Shown here: in pieces, positions 8,831 through 16,547 of the stretch
Numbering within the stretch: the first letter of the stretch is position 1
Layout of the letters: every line of letters starts with the position of its first letter
DNA from: Smittium culicis
Taxonomy: Eukaryota; Kickxellomycota; Harpellomycetes; Harpellales; Legeriomycetaceae
Length of the DNA stretch: 16,547 bases
Direction: 5' to 3'
Assembly: GCA_001970855.1 (NCBI GenBank)
Contig: LSSN01004644.1
Location: 1-16,547, forward strand
Notes under the pieces: model-generated
Databases searched by the model: none
The model's input: the letters and a program-made list of their open reading frames with translations, nothing else
What the model was told of the DNA's origin: nothing
Translations under genes and position numbers: made by a program

Positions 8831-8850
8831 TTTCGCCGGTTTTCGCCGGT
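8831..8850 (+). repeat. 10-bp tandem duplication TTTCGCCGGT x2
   Basis: Two exact adjacent copies of TTTCGCCGGT in an otherwise C/G-poor stretch. Function unknown. Confidence 0.7.
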
Positions 8851-9342
8851 TTTTCATAAAGTGAAAAAATCGGCCAATAAAACAAACTTGTAAAAAAGTA
8901 TAAAAATGTAAATATACTATGTATTTGTTGAAATCGAATTTTAATTTCGGTAAAAGCGCAGGAATGTCTATCAAGAATGATTAGGCTTAAAAATTTCTAT
9001 ATACAATCTTAATTCGGCTGTAATAGAATGTACCATGTACTAATAATGTATTCGAAATTACAGAGTACTATAAGAATGTACGAAATATTAAAAAATTAAA
9101 AGGTAACATTGTGGGGTTCGACAGTCACTAAATGTATACTTAAAACAATCAGTATTGAAAGTATATAAGCCTATACATTTTCATCGATGATACCTTCCTC
9201 ATTACACAAAATGTCAAAATATAATAAATTTAAATAATTTATACAATCACTTGTAATTTTTTTAAAGACCAGCGACAATTATACACTATTATCGTAAATA
9301 ATACCAAAATTTATACTATTATTTAAAAAACTAATACTATTA
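8851..9342. other. Gap: upstream flank of the transposase relic
   Basis: No gene seen. GAATGTAC-like words recur (9026, 9073). I found no terminal inverted repeat here that matches the downstream flank of the transposase relic. Confidence 0.4.
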
Positions 9343-11088
9343 ATGTTACTATATGGAAAAATGATAACAAAGGCTCTAAAGTGTTACTGCTAGTTCTGTT
9401 TTTATAACCTTGATAAAATAGAGAAAAGAAAACTGTGTAAGAGGTTCATTGATTTTGGTAAAAAGATATCAAATGGAGACACAGAATGCATTATAAAATA
9501 TACTCTATTTAATTCAAGGTTAGGGCGGTCTATTGGAAATGATATCTTTTCATTGTCTAACGATAAAATCAAAAATATCATTAACAATATCAGCAAGCTC
9601 TACTCAAGCTTATCAACTGGCAGATATCAGAAATCGACCATCCTATCACTGGTAGCTTCAGAATTTTCGCCTTCTCAGCTTAGTAGCTTCGGGTTTGAGT
9701 TTTCAAGAACTCAGTTCAACACTGCGAAGCAAAAAGCAAGAGAAGATCAGTTCACTCTCGACGATTACCAGAGACACATTCCTAAATCAAGATCTGCTGT
9801 TGGTCAAACCATCGTTGATTTAGTAAAATCATATCTCCACCGCTACTCTCAGCCATCTTCTATGACAGGAAGAAGAGTCGGTGAAGAAAGCAACGGTTTC
9901 GAAACTCGTGTAATGTATTTAATACAGACAAAGAGTTGTATATATCACAAGCTATTAAAGGAAAATCCGGGTTTGAAATTGGGACTAAGTACTTTCTACA
10001 ATTTCTGCCCAAAAAATTTCAAAAAAACCGACTAAAAGAACAGATATGTGTAATACGTGTGTTGCAGGATCAAAGGTTGAAGAGATGTACCGATCGGCAG
10101 TTTCAAGTCATGGAATAGACTCAGAGAGCGCACGAAAATTTATGAAGACGTAACAAGATTTTAAGGATCACAAAATGTTGGTCGACGAACAGAGGGGACG
10201 ATTCACCAGCTTAAAAGGGAATTTAGGTAATGATTCATGTATTCTAATTTATGATTTCAAAGAAAATTTTAAGATTGGTGGTGGACCGGTGGAATCTTCG
10301 GATGTTTTTTATAGCAGGGTTCAGATTTCAGACTTGTGTTTTTGCCTTGTATACAAGTCTAATGGGCATATTAAGAGGAGATACTATAACTATTGGTCCG
10401 AAAATCTCACTCACGACTCTATGTATACTCTTAGCTGTCTATTCAAGCTACTGAAATCTCCCATGTTGCTATTTTTAAAAACGTTTACTTATAGAGCGAT
10501 TCCGGTCCTCACTTTAAAAACAGTGAATTTCTCTATGCAGTGATGAAAGCACTGCCGGAGTCATTTCCAAGAAAAAATTTCTTTTTATATTATTTTTTAG
10601 AAAACCACGGAAAAAGCTACGTCGATGGCCACTTTGGCGTTCTTTCAAAGTGGTTCGATGAATCTGAATCTATTATGGATATTACTTCTATCGATGATCT
10701 CATGGGTATTTTTAGATTAAAAACTTCTGATCTTGCAGCACAAAGAGGGATATATACTGATGATGTTGGTTATAACTTCATCAAATATGACCAATATACT
10801 CATAGAGGATATAAATATAAAATGAGCATTGATAGTTTTGAGAATTATTTATCATTTTTTAAGATTAATAATTATTTAATGGCATACCCTATTAGTACCA
10901 TGTCACCAAGTGACTATGAGCCAAAAAATTTTAGACTAAAAGTTTATAAAGATGTTAGAAATGATAGATTCGCACCTTCTGCACCAAGCATTAGCCCCAA
11001 TGAATGTGTAATCATGGGTCTCAAATCTTATACAGTGCACAATTCGAGAGTTCTATGGCTTAAAAACCATACTAATACTACCAGTTGA
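9343..11088 (+). pseudogene. Broken DDE-type transposase-like gene (about 580 codons)
   Basis: Probable DNA transposase with an RNase H-like catalytic core, now dead. Best start is ATG 9343, with ATG 9361 next; TAG at 9391-9393 follows in frame. The frame is then open (EKRKLCKRFIDFGKK, QKSTILSLVASEF) until a +1 shift at the A7 run 10021-10027. The second frame has DMCNTCVAG, TAA at 10151-10153 and ILIYDFKENFKIGGGP with a candidate first Asp (codon 10253). Near 10462 a base appears lost. The third frame reads IFKNVYL, TAG 10492-10494, then SDSGPHF with the second Asp (10498) and FLENHGKSYVDGHFG with the candidate Glu (10600), 33 residues later, and is intact to TGA 11086-11088. Motif order resembles integrase-like DDE cores (SDxGxxF, then E), but I cannot name the superfamily. 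A Cys cluster (FCPKNF, CNTC) may bind metal. Confidence 0.75.
10492..10494 (+). other. Premature TAG beside the second catalytic Asp
   Basis: The frame reads VYL-stop-SDSGPHF. A Trp (TGG) in the strand before the Asp would suit the fold, so a G-to-A change is the likely origin; the ancestral residue is inferred. Confidence 0.5.
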
Positions 11089-11107
11089 TAAGATAAATTA
11101 CATATAA

Positions 11108-11144
11108 AAATGTAAAAAAAACCAAAAAAAAAAACTTTACATTT
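11108..11144. repeat. Inverted repeat just after the transposase relic
   Basis: AAATGTAAA (11108-11116) and TTTACATTT (11136-11144) are exact complements around an A-rich loop, starting 20 bases after the stop codon. It might mark the 3' end of the gene or the element; no matching sequence is seen upstream of the gene. Confidence 0.45.
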
Positions 11145-14100
11145 ATTTTATATTATTATATTACTATATTATTATTTTGTACTTTTACTTTATTAGATAA
11201 CAGGTGTCAGATACCAAAATTATATTTTATATTTTTATTATTAACCAAGGTTTGCACATGTTAATTTATTAACCAATTCGGCTCAGGGTCCGCCCAAATC
11301 CTCCATTTTTAAGGTGAAAAAGTAATATAGCACATAAAATTAACAATTTTCATAATATTAAACACCGTTTTAATAATAGTATAAATTTAAAACATCCTTT
11401 TATAAGTTTTATTTTACAATATATTTTCTATATTTAATTTGATGTCAATATATATAGAAAACTTATAATTTTGTAAGAAAAAATCTTGAAAACGAATTTT
11501 TTTTGTATTTTGTATTATAGTTATATAAAAAAGATTAATTTATTGCTTTGGGGAAAAAATTATATCTTACTATGTGTTAAAGTATGAGAGTAAATAAAAG
11601 AAATGTATAAAATATTTAAAATATACAGTGTGATCTTTTTTTTTTTTCAAGTAATGAGTTTATTAGTTATGATTAAAAAGTAAATAAATAACTGCCAAAA
11701 TTCATTAATAGTGTAGTGATCATAAGATTATACTCTCAAATTTATTATATCTTTTTACAGTAGAGCGTGATAGTTAATATATAGTAGTTTATAGTAACTG
11801 GTATTAAATTTAAATGGTAACACTTTATTAAAAGGAAAAAATTAAAAGCTCTACAACAAATCATAATTTATATACAGCTCCATAAAAAAATCTCAGTAGC
11901 TTATATTGTTATATTTCAGTGTGATGTTTAAAACTTTTTTTATTATCGAAAACTATATTTAGTATTGGATTTAAGCTGAATAGACCTTTTTTTATCAAAT
12001 TAATAAGGATAAATCAAAATTCAATGCAAATAATATTTAAAACGCTAAATTCTTTTTTTTTTTTGGATGCAAGAAAAAAACTAACTCTGCATATAGTATT
12101 CTTTATTAGTTTAGTATTACTAGCTTTAATCAATATTCAAGTCTTTGACTTACTATCTGAAATTTTTCGGTTTTCTCAGTTTCTTTTTTTTTATAAAATT
12201 TATTTTAATCGTTCCTGCTTTTCAGATTCCCTCCAAAAACATAAGCTTAATTCGGGAATCTGGCCAAATAAAATCAATTATTTTCTAAAGAAAAAAATGA
12301 ATGTTTTTTTATATCAATAATATTGCTTCATAATTAATTTATAAATTTATTTGCTTATCTTGATTAAAAAAACAATTCACTAAATAACCATTGCAACAAA
12401 CTTCTCTCTTTGCAAAGAATCCACTAGCTGATAACTAGTGTAGTTTAATCAGTAACTTATCTTTAATTCTTTATCCAAGGTTTTATAATAGCAAATTACA
12501 GATTATATAAACATCTTATTCTATATTTAATTGGGTTTAATTTTTTTGATTAAAGTGTGTGACATAAAATACTGTATGTGTTATTGGAATTTTGTAAATT
12601 GGAATTTTAAATTTATTGAACTTATTTATCCGTTATAAAGAATTTATTTTTGCCATTAACTTTGGTTATCTGGCTCATACTATTAATTAGTACGAATTTA
12701 CACGATATTTTTTCCTTTAGTAAGTTATATAACTATATTTTTTACTCATGTCAAACCAACTTACTTGTAAAATAAAATTGTAATACATTATTGCCTTTTT
12801 TAAGTATTATATATTTTATTATTTTTCTAGCGCTTATTTATTAGATTTTTGATGTGTGTCCCTCCTCTAATTTATCGCATTATCAAGAAAGCAAACAAAA
12901 AATAAAATGATTAGCTTTGCAGTAGTATATAAAAAATCATTATAATATGAAATCAATAAAAACTAGATAGAAAATTGTATCAATTAAAACAATCTATAAA
13001 ATTTTAAAATTTTTAATAATGCTCTATATTTTATTGATTTCATATTTGATTAATCTATCGTACCATTAGCATATATGAGATTATAAAATAAAATTAAAAT
13101 AAATGAAGGATAAAACTGGAAAATTTAATGAAATAATTTCTTCAGGCCAAAAAATCTTTTATTTTTTACGCCTATAAAAGTAGAAAAATACATAAATTAA
13201 AACCAAATTTAAAATCTATTAACTAATTTCATGATTAATTTGATACATTATTCAATGAAAATTGTAAACTCAAAGTTTAAAATTTTTTATCAAGTAATAG
13301 ATCTCGAGCTATGTACGTTTAAAAAATCTTAAGGCTATAAAAAATGTTTTAATCATAAGTTGTTATAATAAACTATTTTAATTTAGGATTTATATTTTTT
13401 TAGTAATCGTAATATCTTCATAGCATCCATACCTGAATAATGTAAATTCGTAGTAATTTTAGTATTAACTATTTAATTATGCTAAAATAGAAAAATAAAA
13501 TAATATAGGTTAGATCTAATTCAAAACTCGCTTAAAAGAAAAAAATATTTCCGAAATTAAATAAAATGAATATTTTCATATATAAAAAGAGCGTATAAAA
13601 ATGAAACATTAAAATATTTTTTATTACGCGTGAGTTCTATGATTGCAAAAAAGAGTTTCTAACCTGCTTTGGGTAGTTCTTTCCATGAAATAAATAAATG
13701 ATGTTTAATTAGTAAATAAAATTGTATGGGACCAATTTTTATTAGAACCAAATGCTAACGAGAAGAGAAATCATTATTCTTGAAATCTTGGAATACAATG
13801 CTAGTATACTAAAATTTCTCATAAAGACACACAAAAATTAATGGATTATAACTAATATCCTAACAATGCTTATTAAGTATACATTACTGGCTATGTATAC
13901 TAATTTTTAAAGTGGCTACATTTACACTTCACATCTCAAATTTATTATTTCCAAAATAAGTATATATTTTTTGTATCAATTTATTTATAATTCACTTTTG
14001 ATAACCGATATTTTTTTTCTAGATATATTAATTGCTAAAATGAATTAGATAAAATAAATGGGTTATTATCACAGTTTACTAAACACAAAATAAATCTAGT

Positions 14101-15523
14101 CTTATAAATAATGTAAAATTAATGAATAGAAAAAATCAATTAAAATAGATTGGTTCTAGAAGGTATATCAAACATTGAAGACTCATCGATTGAGATGAAC
14201 AGAAATTTCTCAGAATTATATTTTTTAGTTTAAATTATAAAAAAAATTTGAGTTAATCATATTGAATATTTATTTATTTATTTTTAAAAGATCAGATTGT
14301 TTATTTTATTTAATTTTTTGATATTTAATTAATTATAATAATAAATTATACTAACTAAAAGATTTAAAAGAAAAATTTCCGCTTCTTTAAATATTCTCTT
14401 ATAATTGATCCCATACATATAAATATATCCCTCATAATAGTTCCAGGATTATATTATTAAATTATATAACTAAACTCAAAATCCATACTGCTTCGAAGTA
14501 TTTTGACTATAAAATTTAAAGAATATAGATAAATTACATCCAAAACGTCCAAAAATAGCATTATAAGAAAAATTAAAACTCAAATGAATCGATGAGTAAA
14601 TGAGTAAATGAATTTTTTTAGTTTTTTTTTTTTGCAATTTTTTTCAATAATAGTTTTCAGATTTGATGCATTTTATAAAATAATTTTATCGCAGTTTTTA
14701 TTATTTTCAAATTAGATTTTTTTAATTACAATTAAACTTTCTATTTTATATCGTTTATCATAGTAATCATTGCTATAAGATCACCTGTTATATAAAAATA
14801 TGAATTCAAAATAATATTGTAGTACAGCAAATATTATGATATTTTCTAAAATATTTATATAATTTTTTATTGATTTTAGGATCTTTTTTGAGGATAATTG
14901 GATCTTAAATTATTTTTTGCCTAAAAAATACTAATATATTTGAATTTATTTTTGATTCGGGATAAATGAAAGAATTATTTTATGGTATTATGTAGATAAT
15001 TCTACTAATATTAGATTTATTTATTAAAATAATTAAATTTGAAAGGATTCATAAAATTATAGAATATTTTATATTACCTATATTAAAATTATATTATAAA
15101 TTTAATGAATAGTTTTTACATTATAATCTAGTTTTAATTTTGAGCATAGTATTATCTGGTATAAATAATATAAAAAATATTAAAGTCAGAAAGATAAAAT
15201 ATCTATCTGTTTTAATTTTTTACTTTTAGACTGAATACTAAAATATTAATTCCTCGAAAGACTAATTAATGCTAATAGATAGATAAAATTTTTAAATTTA
15301 TTTACGAAATATATTGATAGCATTATTCAATATTATATCATTGGATTACTTAAATTAATATTATATTCAAATAATAAATTTCAAATTATTCGCACTATAA
15401 TCATTAAATATTTTAAATTTTCCATATTTACTTTATATATAGCATTAAATTCAACTAATAGCTTTATTTTCTATTAAGTATTTAGGTAAAAGTAAAGTTA
15501 CACTTTAATAATATTTTAATTGT
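11145..15523. other. Gap: long AT desert without supportable genes
   Basis: Nothing recognisable as a gene on either strand over about 4.4 kb. The one more C/G-rich island is near 11276-11305 (GGCTCAGGGTCCGCCCAAATCC), of unknown origin. Small features: CACTAG/CTAGTG inverted repeat near 12422-12440 and a GAGTAAAT doublet near 14592. An open frame at 12024-12320 is judged chance. Confidence 0.5.
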
Positions 15524-15536
15524 GGGGGGGGGGGGG
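15524..15536 (+). repeat. G13 homopolymer
   Basis: Thirteen consecutive G on the plus strand, in sequence that is otherwise about 80% A+T. Long G tracts can form quadruplex structures between strands and are prone to length error; a real run and an assembly artefact look the same here. Confidence 0.85.
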
Positions 15537-16364
15537 TTGTAAGATTTTAACTTTATTTTTTGTTTGAGTTTATCTAGAGTTTATCAATTCAATAAAACGA
15601 AGGAAAAAAAATAATATCTTCATACATACTAAATATAGATAATATAAGTCCTAAGTTCAGTAATTTTTACTCATGAGAATTATTATTGACAGTATAATAG
15701 TTATTTAATATTTAGTAATGGTGTCTTAGATCAAAATATAATTTTTTTACCGTTTTTTAAATTTTTTTCGCCTAACTCGATCAAAATTTGTCATTTATAT
15801 ATCTTTATATTCCGTAATTCAGATTCCCTTTAGTCGTTACGTTGTTCTATTGAAAAATATATGTAAAATCAAATAATTTGAATTTTTCTATTGCACTTGT
15901 AAATTAATTTATCGGTAAGGGTATTCGTTCTTGTTTATCTTTAGTTTTCTCTTTGTGTCTTAAGGCGTTCTTTGAATGATACAGTTATAGGATAATTTTA
16001 AATAATTATTTTCTATTTTATTTCACTGATTTTATTTCTCATTGTTTTTATAGATGCTCTTTAAAAAAATATTAATTTGTTATAGATAGTTAGAGTTAAC
16101 GAAATTATAAAATTTGTAGTTGTGAGCTAATTTTTACACAATGAATATATTTCTTTATTTTCTATATAATTTTGGCAAAAGATTGCTCAAAATATAATTA
16201 AAAATAAACTTATAAATTATAAAGAGCTAAAATTATTGATTTTAGAATATAAAAAATAATACACTCAATTATACATATTTATAAACTTGAAATCTTAGGA
16301 AAATATAGATGAAAGCTAAAGTAATAGAAAACTTAAAGTAAAAATATGGTTATAAAATATAAAA
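15537..16364. other. Gap: AT-rich, nothing recognisable
   Basis: No gene, RNA or element seen between the G run and the microsatellite. Confidence 0.5.
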
Positions 16365-16368
16365 TAGA

Positions 16369-16547
16369 TAGCGATAGCGATAGAAATAGAAATAGACATA
16401 GACATAGACATAGACATAGACATAGACATAGACATAGACATAGACATAGACATAGACATAGACATAGACATAGACATAGACATAGACATAGACATAGACA
16501 TAGACATAGACATAGACATAGACATAGACATAGACATAGACATAGAC
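16369..16547 (+). repeat. Hexanucleotide microsatellite (TAGACA)n, runs off right edge
   Basis: Two TAGCGA units (16369-16380), two TAGAAA units (16381-16392) and then almost 26 uninterrupted TAGACA units to the window end. All units keep the TAG start and final A. Read on the minus strand the six-base period gives an endless Met-Ser dipeptide frame, which is a by-product and not a gene. Confidence 0.97.

Noticed and set aside
8685..8974. Two overlapping minus-strand ORFs of 66 and 64 codons
   Set aside because: They fall in the repeat and palindrome patch, overlap each other in different frames and show only Phe/Ile/Lys-rich composition.
9112..9123. GGTTCGAC as a tRNA B box
   Set aside because: The conserved CC after the box is missing and no acceptor stem or A box can be folded around it.
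4738..11088. The nearby transposase relic as the source of the TTAA-MITEs
   Set aside because: No CCC(T/A)TTC ends or TTAA pair flank the relic, and its candidate triad is D-D-E whereas piggyBac transposases use three Asp.
9299..11223. Direct repeat ATACCAAAATT on both sides of the transposase relic as an LTR or target duplication
   Set aside because: Eleven bases of A/T-rich sequence are expected by chance at this distance and no longer similarity surrounds them.
12024..12320. 98-codon plus-strand ORF with a hydrophobic stretch
   Set aside because: Phe, Ile, Leu, Lys and Asn dominate as expected from random AT-rich DNA; no motif, no neighbours and no promoter or intron signals support it.
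16316..16543. Minus-strand ORF of repeated Met-Ser
   Set aside because: It is a translation of the TAGACA hexamer array; a six-base unit stays open in frame by arithmetic.

Overview
The window is eukaryotic nuclear DNA and most likely comes from a fungus. The only gene that looks intact is a cytochrome P450 on the minus strand. It is split by four short GT-AG introns of 72 to 123 bases and has a fungal microsomal signature (a DPLRKIPGPWYAR hinge after a signal anchor). The rest is extremely AT-rich non-coding DNA with relics of three or four kinds of transposable element. I would guess an early-diverging fungus with an AT-rich genome (for example Harpellales/Kickxellomycotina or Glomeromycotina), but this is a weak inference from gene style and composition.

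Layout. Bases 1-1494 (minus strand): decayed first ORF of a non-LTR retrotransposon (gag-like, one zinc knuckle), running off the left edge. Its 5' leader probably fills much of 1495-1700. Bases 2046-4008 (minus): five-exon P450 of 524 residues, with poly(A)-signal candidates near 1951-1981, a TATA box at 4133-4140 and a perfect 24-bp AT palindrome just behind it. Bases 4552-4654: a short element with 13-bp terminal inverted repeats. Bases 4738-5607 and 6648-7061: two clusters of a roughly 190-bp non-autonomous DNA transposon that sits in TTAA sites and begins CCC(T/A)TTCC, which suggests a piggyBac-type MITE. One copy is nested inside another, and several neighbours share a single TTAA. Bases 8590-8850: a small patch of palindromes and short repeats. 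Bases 9343-11088 (plus): a broken transposase-like gene with a probable D-D-E triad, two frameshifts and two or three stop codons. Bases 11089-16364: AT desert with no gene I can support, holding one G13 run at 15524-15536. Bases 16369-16547: a hexanucleotide microsatellite running off the right edge.

How it fits together. The P450 is a probable ER-anchored monooxygenase and has no biosynthetic partner gene in the window. The LINE relic lies downstream of it on the same strand. The TTAA elements and the broken transposase do not share visible ends, so I do not link them. The broken LINE ORF and the broken transposase each carry one frameshift in an A7 run plus stops that could have arisen by C:G to T:A changes. 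This fits old copies decaying by deamination and slippage, although the homopolymer shifts could also be assembly errors.
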